Below are positions 8,592-16,433 of a stretch of 64,000 bases of DNA, one piece after another. The translations under genes were made by a program, and so were the position numbers. Within the stretch, counting starts at the first letter, position 1; the number at the start of each line of letters is the position of its first letter. This DNA comes from Streptomyces indicus (GTDB lineage: Bacteria; Actinomycetota; Actinomycetes; Streptomycetales; Streptomycetaceae): assembly GCF_900100315.1 (NCBI RefSeq), contig NZ_FNFF01000013.1, forward strand, positions 62,001 through 126,000. The letters run 5' to 3'. The notes under the pieces were generated by a model, which was given only the letters and a program-made list of their open reading frames with translations, did no database searches and had not been told where the DNA came from.

Positions 8592-9856
8592 CCATCACTC
8601 AGCCCGACCTCAGCGTGTTCGAGACCCTCGAGTCCGAGGTGCGCAGCTACTGCCGTGGCTGGCCCACCGTGTTCGACCGCGCGCAGGGCAGCAAGATGTA
8701 CGACGAGGACGGCCATGAGTACCTCGACTTCTTCGCCGGAGCCGGGTCACTCAACTACGGGCACAACAACCCGGTCCTCAAACGCGCCCTGATCGACTAC
8801 CTGGAGCGCGACGGCGTCGTCCACGGTCTCGACATGTCGACCACCGCCAAGCGCGCCTTCCTGGAGACCTTCCAGGAGACGATCCTGCGGCCGCGCGACC
8901 TGCCGTACAAGGTCATGTTCCCGGGCCCGACCGGCACCAACGCCGTGGAGTCCGCGCTGAAGCTGGCCCGCAAGGTCAAGGGCCGCGAGTCGATCGTGTC
9001 GTTCACGAACGCCTTCCACGGCATGTCCCTCGGCTCGCTCGCGGTGACCGGCAACGCGTTCAAGCGGGCGGGCGCCGGCATCCCGCTGGTGCACGGCACC
9101 CCGATGCCCTTCGACAACTACCTCGACGGCCAGACCCCGGACTTCATCTGGTTCGAGCGGCTGCTCGCCGACTCCGGCTCGGGCCTCAATCAGCCGGCCG
9201 CGGTGATCGTCGAGACCGTGCAGGGCGAGGGCGGCATCAACGTGGCGCGCGCCGAGTGGCTGCGGCAGCTGGCCGACGTCTGCAAGCGCTGGGACATGCT
9301 CCTGATCGTCGACGACATCCAGATGGGCTGCGGGCGCACCGGCGGCTTCTTCTCCTTCGAGGAGGCCGGGATCGTCCCGGACATCGTCACCGTCTCGAAG
9401 TCGATCTCCGGTTACGGACTCCCCATGTCGCTCTGCCTGTTCAAGCCGGAGCTGGACATCTGGGAGCCCGGCGAGCACAACGGCACCTTCCGCGGCAACA
9501 ACCCCGCCTTCGTCACCGCGGCCGCCGCGCTCAGCGCGTACTGGGCCGACGGCGAGATGGAGAAGCAGACCCTCGCGCGCGGCGAGCAGGTCGAGCAGGC
9601 GCTGCGCGCCATCCGCGCCGAACACCCCGAGGCCACGCGGGAGTACCGCGGCCGCGGCCTGGTGTGGGGCCTGGAGATGACCACGCCCGACCACGCGTCG
9701 AAGATCGCCCGCCGCGCCTTCGACCTGGGGCTCCTGGTGGAGACCTCCGGTCCGGAGAGCGAGGTCGTCAAACTCCTGCCGGCGCTCACCATCTCCCCGG
9801 ACGAGCTGGACGAGGGCCTGCGGATCCTGGCCCGCGCCATCCGCGAGACCGTCTGA
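8588..9856 (+). CDS. ectB: Diaminobutyrate-2-oxoglutarate transaminase EctB
   Basis: The product has 422 residues and is a class III aminotransferase. Lys271 in VTVSKSISGYGLPMS binds PLP, and the Asp of VDDIQMGCGRTG contacts the pyridine nitrogen. It makes L-2,4-diaminobutyrate from aspartate semialdehyde and glutamate, the first step of ectoine synthesis. The GTG start overlaps ectA by four bases and is preceded by AAGGAG at 8578-8583, so translation is coupled. Nothing is missing from the family pattern. Confidence 0.97.
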   Translation: MTITQPDLSVFETLESEVRSYCRGWPTVFDRAQGSKMYDEDGHEYLDFFAGAGSLNYGHNNPVLKRALIDYLERDGVVHGLDMSTTAKRAFLETFQETILRPRDLPYKVMFPGPTGTNAVESALKLARKVKGRESIVSFTNAFHGMSLGSLAVTGNAFKRAGAGIPLVHGTPMPFDNYLDGQTPDFIWFERLLADSGSGLNQPAAVIVETVQGEGGINVARAEWLRQLADVCKRWDMLLIVDDIQMGCGRTGGFFSFEEAGIVPDIVTVSKSISGYGLPMSLCLFKPELDIWEPGEHNGTFRGNNPAFVTAAAALSAYWADGEMEKQTLARGEQVEQALRAIRAEHPEATREYRGRGLVWGLEMTTPDHASKIARRAFDLGLLVETSGPESEVVKLLPALTISPDELDEGLRILARAIRETV

Positions 9857-9908
9857 CCCCCCGGTCACCCACACCCCGTATCCGTACGACCGAAGGAAGC
9901 AACGCACC

Positions 9909-10313
9909 GTGATCGTCCGCTCGTTCAAGGAGATCGAAGGCACCGACCGGCACGTGAAGTCCGCGTCCGGCACCTGGGAGTCCAAGCGCATCGTGCTCGC
10001 CAAGGAGCGCGTGGGCTTCTCGCTGCACGAGACCACGCTCTACGCCGGCACCACCACGTCCATGTGGTACGCGAACCACATCGAGGCCGTCGTCTGCATC
10101 GAGGGCGAGGCCGAGCTGACCAACGACGAGACCGGCGAGAAGCACACCATCACGCCCGGTGTGATGTACCTGCTCGACGGGCACGAGAAGCACACGATGC
10201 GGATCAAGCAGGACTTCCGCTGCCTGTGCGTCTTCAACCCGCCGGTCACCGGCCGCGAGGACCACGACGAGAACGGGGTCTACCCGCTCCTCACGGAGCC
10301 CGACCCCGCCTAG
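9909..10313 (+). CDS. ectC: Ectoine synthase EctC
   Basis: The product has 134 residues and is a cupin-fold lyase that closes the ring of N-gamma-acetyl-diaminobutyrate to ectoine by loss of water. Characteristic segments are MIVRSFKEIEGTDRHV, HETTLYAGTTTSMWYANH, CIEGEAELT and LDGHEKHTMRI. The GTG at 9909 follows a GAAGGAAG ribosome site after a 52-base gap, in line with one ectABCD transcript. Length and motifs are those of functional EctC. Confidence 0.97.
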   Translation: MIVRSFKEIEGTDRHVKSASGTWESKRIVLAKERVGFSLHETTLYAGTTTSMWYANHIEAVVCIEGEAELTNDETGEKHTITPGVMYLLDGHEKHTMRIKQDFRCLCVFNPPVTGREDHDENGVYPLLTEPDPA

Positions 10314-10384
10314 AGCCGCCGTCGGCCCCCGTCCGAGCCGCATGGCAACCACAGGACCGTACGAGAGGAATGGAAGGCACCACC

Positions 10385-11281
10385 ATGACCACCGCACCCG
10401 AACGCACCGACCTGTACCCGACCCGCGGAAAGACCGAGGTGCTCACCGAGCGCAAGGACCCCGTCGTGTGGTCCGCGCCGGGGGCTCCGGGTCCGATGGC
10501 GCCGTCGGAGCTGCAGGGGTTCGAGCGGGACGGGTTCCACGCGATCGAGCAGCTGATCACACCCGATGAAGTGGGCGTGTACCGGGGCGAGTTGGAGCGT
10601 CTGATCACCGATCCGGCGATCCGTGCCGACGAGCGCTCGATCGTCGAGCCGAAGTCGCAGGAGATCCGCTCGGTCTTCGAGGTGCACAAGATCAGCGAGG
10701 TGTTCGCGCGGCTCGTGCGCGACGAGCGGGTCGTGGGCCGTGCGCGGCAGATCCTCGGCTCGGACGTGTACGTGCACCAGTCGCGGATCAACGTGAAGCC
10801 GGGGTTCGGGGCCAGCGGGTTCTACTGGCACTCGGACTTCGAGACCTGGCACGCCGAGGACGGGCTGCCGAACATGCGGACCGTGTCGGTCTCGATCGCG
10901 CTCACCGAGAACTACGACACCAACGGCGGGCTCATGATCATGCCCGGCTCGCACAAGACGTTCCTGGGCTGCGCCGGCGAGACGCCCAAGGACAACTACA
11001 AGAAGTCGCTCCAGATGCAGGACGCGGGCACGCCCTCGGACGAGGCCCTGACGCAGCTGGCAGACCGGCACGGCATCCGGCTGTTCACGGGCAAGGCCGG
11101 CTCGGCGACCTGGTTCGACTGCAACGCGATGCACGGCTCGGGCGACAACATCACGCCGTACCCGCGCTCGAACGTGTTCATCGTGTTCAACAGCGTGGAG
11201 AACGCGGCCGAGGAGCCGTTCGCGGCGCCGATCCGGCGGCCGGAGTTCATCGGGGCGCGGGACTTCACTCCGGTGCGCTGA
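10385..11281 (+). CDS. ectD: Ectoine 5-hydroxylase EctD
   Basis: The product has 298 residues and is a non-haem Fe(II)/2-oxoglutarate dioxygenase (PhyH superfamily). His149 and Asp151 in the EctD signature FYWHSDFETWHAEDG and His250 in FDCNAMHGSGDN give the iron triad. It hydroxylates ectoine to 5-hydroxyectoine. The ATG at 10385 follows GGAAGG at good spacing; a longer open frame upstream overlaps ectC and is not used. It is the last gene of the operon. Thirty bases of its 3' end are repeated downstream at 11327-11356. Confidence 0.96.
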   Translation: MTTAPERTDLYPTRGKTEVLTERKDPVVWSAPGAPGPMAPSELQGFERDGFHAIEQLITPDEVGVYRGELERLITDPAIRADERSIVEPKSQEIRSVFEVHKISEVFARLVRDERVVGRARQILGSDVYVHQSRINVKPGFGASGFYWHSDFETWHAEDGLPNMRTVSVSIALTENYDTNGGLMIMPGSHKTFLGCAGETPKDNYKKSLQMQDAGTPSDEALTQLADRHGIRLFTGKAGSATWFDCNAMHGSGDNITPYPRSNVFIVFNSVENAAEEPFAAPIRRPEFIGARDFTPVR

Positions 11282-11356
11282 CACGCCCCCGGCCGGGGGT
11301 CCGGGGGTTGCCCCCGGAGAATGCAGCATCGGGGCGCGGGACTTCACTCCGGTGCG
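11248..11356 (+). repeat. Thirty-base direct repeat of the ectD 3' end flanking a hairpin
   Basis: Bases 11248-11277 (the last codons of ectD) and 11327-11356 are identical, and both are followed within one base by TGA. Between them lies the hairpin at 11300-11318. It looks like a partial duplication of the gene end together with its terminator. Confidence 0.8.
11300..11318 (+). terminator. Terminator hairpin of the ect operon
   Basis: TCCGGGGG (11300-11307) pairs with CCCCCGGA (11311-11318) across a three-base loop, 19 bases after the ectD stop. Several more G and C runs precede it. No U-tract follows. Confidence 0.6.
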
Positions 11357-11408
11357 GTGACCCTCTGATGACAGTCGCCTGACGGTCGTTCGCCGGCCGT
11401 TCGGCGGT

Positions 11409-12500
11409 CTAGAGCCACGCGGTACGTGCGGCACGTTCCAGTACGGAGCGTGCCGCACGGCCGTCTCCGGACAGGCCCCGCGGCACCTCGCCCGGGTCGT
11501 AGCGCCCGGCCAGGAGCAGGCAGAAGTCCACCGGATCCAGGACGAGTTCGGCCGCGACCGGCTCGTCCTCGGAGCCGAGCACCCACTCCCCCTCCGAGCC
11601 GTGCCCGGTCACCGTGAGCAGCACGGGCACGGCCTGCGGGCCGAGCGCGAGGCCGAGTACGCGCACGCCGAGCCGGACCAGGCGCCACAGGTGCGCGTCG
11701 GGCGGCGTGGGCACCGGGCGGCCGAGCGCACGGCCGATGTCGTCCGTGTGGATCCAGGTCTCGAAGCCGCGCACCACGTAGTGGTCGGCGATCGGCAGCC
11801 GCACGCCGAGCAACGTCGTCGCCTGGGCGGCCAGTTCGGCCGAGTGCGCCTCGGGTGCGGCGAGCAGCGCGGCCGCCTGTTCCCGCCAGGACGCGACGGT
11901 CCGTGCGGGGGTGCGGGTCCGTTCGTGCGCGATCACCTCGTCCGTACGGTGCGCCCAGGCCTCCCGCCAGGACAGGTCCCGCGGCTCACCGCGCCCCGGA
12001 TCACCGGCCCGCGGCACCCGCGCGGGCAGGCCGAGCCGGAGCGCCAGGGACTCGTCCGCGGCGATCAGGTGCGCGACCGTGGCGTGCACGTCCCAGTCGT
12101 GCACGACCGGGGTGCTCCAAGGGCCCTTGTCGCCCAACTCCCGCAGCAGCGCCTCCAGTCCGGCCACGGCCGCGGCGTACGGCGCGGCATGCTCCGCCAC
12201 GCGCGGCGCGGCGGGCCGCTGCCCCAGGACCGAGTCGAGCAGGCGGCCGCGTGCGGCCCGGTCCGTCCGCTCCTCCGCGGCCGCTTCGCCCGTCGCGGCC
12301 CGGTCGATGCGCTCGTAGGCGAGCAGCGGGTCACCGCCGTCGAGCAGCCGCACCGTGTCGTGCAGTCGGCCCGCCTCGTCGGCGCACCATTCGCACTCCG
12401 CGAGATGGGCGAGCAGCCGTGGTTCCTCGGCGGGCGGCACGGCGCCGAGTGCCCACGCCCCCAGCAACTCCCGTACGCCTTCGTGGTCCCAGCCCATCAC
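11409..12500 (-). CDS. Zinc-finger anti-sigma factor fused to a mycothiol-dependent (MDMPI/DinB-like) domain
   Basis: The product has 363 residues. The N-terminus carries a ZAS anti-sigma motif, His32-x3-Cys36-x2-Cys39 (AHLAECEWCA). From about residue 100 on there is a maleylpyruvate-isomerase-like domain (VHDWDVHATVAHLIAADESLA, with ADHYVVRGFETWIHTDD later), known in actinobacteria as mycothiol-binding. The gene follows the ECF sigma gene by 88 bases on the same strand, the normal sigma/anti-sigma order. The protein should bind the sigma factor in the cytoplasm and release it on a thiol or zinc signal. No membrane segment is seen. The catalytic ability of the second domain is uncertain. Confidence 0.82.
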   Translation of the reverse strand: MMGWDHEGVRELLGAWALGAVPPAEEPRLLAHLAECEWCADEAGRLHDTVRLLDGGDPLLAYERIDRAATGEAAAEERTDRAARGRLLDSVLGQRPAAPRVAEHAAPYAAAVAGLEALLRELGDKGPWSTPVVHDWDVHATVAHLIAADESLALRLGLPARVPRAGDPGRGEPRDLSWREAWAHRTDEVIAHERTRTPARTVASWREQAAALLAAPEAHSAELAAQATTLLGVRLPIADHYVVRGFETWIHTDDIGRALGRPVPTPPDAHLWRLVRLGVRVLGLALGPQAVPVLLTVTGHGSEGEWVLGSEDEPVAAELVLDPVDFCLLLAGRYDPGEVPRGLSGDGRAARSVLERAARTAWL

Positions 12501-12588
12501 GCGCCCCTCACTGCCCGAACCTGATCGTGCCTCGTGCCCGTCTCACGCACCTGCTCCACGGCGGTGTCTGATGCGCCCGGCGCTCACC

Positions 12589-13185
12589 TCACGCACCCCG
12601 CTCCGCGGCCGTGTCCGGTGGCTCGGCGAGGGTTTCGGCGAGCCGGCGCAGCGCGGTCCGCAGCCGGGTCTTGGCGGTGCCTTCGGGGATGCCGAGCTCG
12701 GCGGCCACCTGCCGGTAGCTGTGTCCGGCGAAGTACGCCAGGTGCACGGCCTGGCGCTGCGGCAGCGGGAGTTCGGCCAGCGCGGAGTGCAGCAGGAGCG
12801 CCCGCTCCATGTCGACCACGGCCTCGTCGGGGCCCGGTCCGGGTGCGGGGATCGCGTGCAGCGCCGCCTCGTCCGCGGAGGCCGCCTTGCGGTGCCGCTC
12901 CTCGGCGCGGACCCAGTCGACGGAGCGGCGGTGGGCGAGCATCGACAGCCAGGTGCGCAGGGTGCCGCGCTGCGGATCGTAGGTGTACGGGCGCGACCAC
13001 AGGTGCGCGAACACCTCCTGCGCCACGTCGTCGGCGGCGCCCGGCACATGCGTCACCCGCAGGGCGATGCGTCTGACGAGTCCGCCGTAGATGTCGTACG
13101 CCGCGGCCAGGGCGGACTCGTCCCCGTACACCAGACGCCGGTGCACTTCGGCGTCGGTCGGCGCCCGACTGTTCTCCACCGGCAC
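12589..13185 (-). CDS. ECF-family RNA polymerase sigma factor
   Basis: The product has 198 residues. Region 2 is clear (ALAAAYDIYGGLVRRIALRV, DDVAQEVFAHLWSRP, TWLSMLAHRRSVDWVRAEER), followed by an acidic linker and region 4 with a helix-turn-helix (LPLPQRQAVHLAYFAGHSYR, VAAELGIPEGTAKTRL). It directs polymerase to a stress regulon under control of the zinc-finger protein encoded just downstream. The GTG at 13185 is preceded by GGAGGAGG. The 3' end has an imperfect duplicate at about 12540-12571, in the gap before the anti-sigma gene. Confidence 0.92.
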   Translation of the reverse strand: MPVENSRAPTDAEVHRRLVYGDESALAAAYDIYGGLVRRIALRVTHVPGAADDVAQEVFAHLWSRPYTYDPQRGTLRTWLSMLAHRRSVDWVRAEERHRKAASADEAALHAIPAPGPGPDEAVVDMERALLLHSALAELPLPQRQAVHLAYFAGHSYRQVAAELGIPEGTAKTRLRTALRRLAETLAEPPDTAAERGA

Positions 13186-13270
13186 CGCCTCCTCCCGCCC
13201 TTCCTAGCGCCTGCGAAGGTCGTTAGGAAGGGTGCGTGGCCGAGTCGGGCGGGGCCGGTGGCCCGGTCGG

Positions 13271-14311
13271 CTACGCGAGCAGGGCGAGGAGCCGGTCGAC
13301 GTCCTCGGCGGAGTTGTAGAGGTGGAAGGAGGCCCGCAAGTTCCCTGCGCGGTCGGAGAGTTCGATGCCCGCCGCGCTGAGCTCCGGCTGCCGGGCGCCG
13401 AGTCCCGGCACGGAGACGATGGCCGAGCCGGGGGCGTCGACCGGGGTGTGGCCGCGCTCGGCCAGTCCCGCGCGGTAGCGGTCGGCCAGGGCGGTGTTGT
13501 GCGCGTGCACGGCGGCCACGCCGAGGTCCTCGATCACCTGGAGGCCGTGCCGTGCGGCCACGTACGCGTAGAGGCTCGGGCTGATGTCGAAGCGGCGTGC
13601 GGAGCGGGCGTACTCCGTGACCGGGCCGTAGCAGCTGTCCCAGGGGTGCTCGCCCGCCACCCAGCCGGCCAGCAGCGGGTGGAGGGAGGCGAACAGCTCC
13701 TGGTCCTCGGGGGCGATGAAGAAGGTGATGCCGCGCGGGCAGAGCAGCCACTTGTAACCGACGGCCACGGTGTAGTCGGCCTCGGCGACCGGCAGCCAGC
13801 CCGCCGACTGCGAGGCGTCCACGAGCGTACGGGCCCCGTGGGCGCGGGCCGCCGCCGTGAGCGCGGTCAGGTCGGCGAGCCGGCCGTCCGCGGACTGGAC
13901 CGCGCTCGTCGCCACGAGGGCGGTGCCGTCGCGCACCTCGTCGGCGAGCGCTTCCAGCGGCACCGTACGGATCTTGAGGTCGCGCCGCAGGTGGAAGGGG
14001 TTGACGAGGGAGGCGAAGTCGGCCTCGGGCAGCAGGACTTCGGCGCCCTCCGGCAGCGACGCGGCGATGATCGCCGCGTACTCCGTGACCGATGAGCCGA
14101 GGGCCACGCGGTGCATGGGAACGCCCGCGATCCGGGCGAACGCCGCCCGCGTGGCCTCCAGGTCGCCCCACATGTCGGTGGGGCGGCCGCCGGCCGCGGC
14201 GGCCAGGGCATCCTGCAGCGCGCGCACCGCGGGCTGCGGGAGCAGCCCGAAGCTGGCGGTGTTGAGGTGGGTGGTGGCCGGAGCGAAGAGGCTGGGCGCG
14301 AGAGGATTCAT
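13271..14311 (-). CDS. Class V aminotransferase / cysteine desulfurase-like protein
   Basis: The product has 346 residues from the ATG at 14311. It is a fold-type I PLP enzyme of class V: TTHLNTASFGLLP at the N-terminus, VDASQSAGWLPV with the cofactor-binding Asp, and the lysine of VAVGYKWLLCPRGITFF. Such proteins act as isopenicillin-epimerase-like or desulfurase-like enzymes; the substrate is unknown. An upstream in-frame extension of 22 residues is possible but lacks a ribosome site and family support. It stands between the sigma gene and the frnE-like gene, all on the minus strand, with gaps of 85 and 141 bases. Confidence 0.82.
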   Translation of the reverse strand: MNPLAPSLFAPATTHLNTASFGLLPQPAVRALQDALAAAAGGRPTDMWGDLEATRAAFARIAGVPMHRVALGSSVTEYAAIIAASLPEGAEVLLPEADFASLVNPFHLRRDLKIRTVPLEALADEVRDGTALVATSAVQSADGRLADLTALTAAARAHGARTLVDASQSAGWLPVAEADYTVAVGYKWLLCPRGITFFIAPEDQELFASLHPLLAGWVAGEHPWDSCYGPVTEYARSARRFDISPSLYAYVAARHGLQVIEDLGVAAVHAHNTALADRYRAGLAERGHTPVDAPGSAIVSVPGLGARQPELSAAGIELSDRAGNLRASFHLYNSAEDVDRLLALLA

Positions 14312-14452
14312 GGTTCCACTCTGCGCGGGCATCAACTCCCCGTCCATTGCGGAGATTTGCACGATGCCTCTAAGCACCTCTTATGCATGGGCGCCCACCA
14401 GCGTGGATACGGCCGGTGGGCGCCCTCGCGGTTTGTGCGCCGGGCGCCGGGG

Positions 14453-15163
14453 TCAGGCCTGCGGCACCGCGCACCCGTCCGGACCGCAGGCGTCCGCGCC
14501 GCCCTGGTCGATCACCTTGAGCGGGGAACGCTCGCCCCAGGCCTGCTGGAGCGCCTGCGTGAACACCTCGGCGGGCTGGCCGCCGGAGACGCCGTACTTG
14601 CGGTCGAGGACGAAGAACGGGACGCCGGTGGCGCCGAGTTCGGCGGCCTCGCGCTCGTCGGCGCGTACGTCTTCGGCGTACGCGTTCTCGTCGGCGAGGG
14701 TGGCGCGCGCCTCGGTCTCGTCCAGGCCGGCCTCGACGGCGAGGGTGATCAGGACCTCGGAGTCGAAGACGGAGCGCTCCTCGGCGAAGTTCGCGCGGTA
14801 GGCGAGGGAGAGCAGCTCGTCCTGCCTGCCGCGGGCCTTGGCGAGGTGGAGCAGGCGGTGGATGTCGAAGGTGTTGCCGTGGTCGCGGCCCTCGGTGCAG
14901 TAGCCGAGGCCCTCGGCGTGCGCGTTGGACGCGACGTGCTCCTCCATGGCGCGGGCCTCGTCGAGGGTGCGGCCGTACTTCTTCGCGAGCATGTCGATCA
15001 CCGGGGCGGTGTCGCCCTTGGCCCGGTTCGGGTCCAGCTCGAAGGAGCGGTGCACGATCTCGACTTCGTCGCGGTGGGTGAAGGCGGCGAGCCCGTCTTC
15101 GAAGCGCTTCTTGCCGATGTAGCACCAGGGACAAGCAATATCCGACCAAATCTCGACGCGCAT
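14453..15163 (-). CDS. DsbA-family oxidoreductase, FrnE type
   Basis: The product has 236 residues and is a thioredoxin-fold protein of the FrnE subfamily. The redox motif Cys11-Pro-Trp-Cys14 sits in DIACPWCYIGKKRF, and the cis-Pro segment is GATGVPFFVLDRKYG. A C-terminal CGPDGC adds two further cysteines. FrnE proteins are cytoplasmic disulfide isomerases or 2-hydroxychromene-2-carboxylate-isomerase relatives, often linked to oxidative stress or polyketide loci. No signal peptide is present. The ATG at 15163 gives the conserved MRVEIWSD start. Confidence 0.9.
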   Translation of the reverse strand: MRVEIWSDIACPWCYIGKKRFEDGLAAFTHRDEVEIVHRSFELDPNRAKGDTAPVIDMLAKKYGRTLDEARAMEEHVASNAHAEGLGYCTEGRDHGNTFDIHRLLHLAKARGRQDELLSLAYRANFAEERSVFDSEVLITLAVEAGLDETEARATLADENAYAEDVRADEREAAELGATGVPFFVLDRKYGVSGGQPAEVFTQALQQAWGERSPLKVIDQGGADACGPDGCAVPQA

Positions 15164-15370
15164 TGTTTCTCCAGGTCAGGGGCGGGGGTCGCTGAATACG
15201 TGAACGTTGAACCGGTCCGGTTCATTCCGCGGCAGCGGCCGCCTCCGGCGGCACGGTGCTCCGCCGCACCGCGGCGGTTGAGAGTTCCGGGGGCTGACGC
15301 CCCCGGGCCCCCGGCGGGGTGGGCAGGCGGCGCCAGGCGCGGTGGGCAGGGGCCTGGCAGGCCGGATGCG

Positions 15371-16363
15371 TCAGGCCACCCCGGCGCCCAGCCGGCTGAA
15401 CTGCGCCCGGTACGCGCTCGGCGTCAGGCCCGTCCGCCGCACCACGTGCTGCCGCAGGGAGTCCGCCGTGCCCAGGCCGCACGCCCTGGCCACCTGGTCC
15501 ATGGGGAGGGTGGTGGTCTCCAGGAGTTCCTTGGCGCGTTCGATGCGCTGGTGCAGGAGCCACTGCAGCGGGCTCACGCCCGACTCCGCGTGGAAGCGGC
15601 GGGTGAGCGTGCGCACGCTGACGCCCGCGTGCCGGGCCAGGTCGGTCAGGGTGAGCGGCTGGTCGAGGCGGCGCATCGCCCAGCCGCGGGTGTCGGCGCA
15701 GGCGGTGCCCCGCTCGGGCGGCAGCGGGGTCTGCGTGAACTGGGTCTGCCCGCCCGGGCGGACCGGGGCCACCAGCGCGAGCCGCGCGACGGTGTTGGCC
15801 GCGGCCGCCCCGTAGTCGCTGCGGATCATGTGCAGGCACAGGTCGATCCCCGCCGCGTACCCGGACGAGGTCATCACCTGCCCGTCCTGCACGTAGAGCA
15901 CATCGCCCTGCACATCGAGCGCCGGGTACCGCTCGCGCAGTTCCTGGGTGAGCTGCCAGTACGTGGTCGCCGAGCGGCCTTCGAGCAGTCCGGCCTCGGC
16001 GAGCACGAAGGCGCCGCTGCAGATGGAGGCGATGCGCAGGCCCCGCGTCGCGCAGTGGCGTACCGCATCGACCGTGCGCGGGTCGGGCAGGTAGCGGTGG
16101 CCGGTGCCGGCGATCAGGACGGTGTCGGCCTCGTCGAGCGCGTCGAGGCCGCGCGGCACCTCCAGGGTGAGGCCGCCGGTCGTGGTGATCGGGCCCGGTT
16201 CCGGGGTGCAGACCACCACCTCGTATCCGGGAAGGCCGTCGATCTCGACCTTCTCGAAGAGCATCTCGGGGATCGCCAGGTTGAACATCGACACGGGTGA
16301 GGGCGCGACCACGACGATGCGGTGCGGGCGCGGGACCGCCGGGGACGGCTGCCGGGACGTCAT
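15371..16363 (-). CDS. GlxA-family transcriptional regulator (DJ-1/PfpI domain plus AraC HTH)
   Basis: The product has 330 residues. The first 190 or so form a class I amidotransferase-like (DJ-1/PfpI) domain (IVVVAPSPVSMFNLAIPEML, IASICSGAFVLAEAGLLEGR). The C-terminus has two AraC-type helix-turn-helix motifs (LTDLARHAGVSVRTLTRRF, MDQVARACGLGTADSLRQH). It should bind DNA and sense a small ligand. The ATG at 16363 has GGAGGT seven bases upstream. It is divergent, across 70 bases, to an MFS transporter gene, its most likely target. Confidence 0.92.
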   Translation of the reverse strand: MTSRQPSPAVPRPHRIVVVAPSPVSMFNLAIPEMLFEKVEIDGLPGYEVVVCTPEPGPITTTGGLTLEVPRGLDALDEADTVLIAGTGHRYLPDPRTVDAVRHCATRGLRIASICSGAFVLAEAGLLEGRSATTYWQLTQELRERYPALDVQGDVLYVQDGQVMTSSGYAAGIDLCLHMIRSDYGAAAANTVARLALVAPVRPGGQTQFTQTPLPPERGTACADTRGWAMRRLDQPLTLTDLARHAGVSVRTLTRRFHAESGVSPLQWLLHQRIERAKELLETTTLPMDQVARACGLGTADSLRQHVVRRTGLTPSAYRAQFSRLGAGVA

Positions 16364-16433
16364 GGCCAGAACCTCCGGATGCATGGCAATCAGGCCACTA
16401 CTGTACGCCCGCGGTGCTCGCCAGGCTGGGGGT
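16364..16433. promoter_or_regulatory. Divergent promoter region of the GlxA-type regulator and MFS exporter
   Basis: These 70 bases are the only non-coding DNA between the two divergent genes, so they must hold both promoters and any regulator site. CAGGCT followed by GGGGGT lies just before the ATG at 16434. I see no clear operator repeat. Confidence 0.45.
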
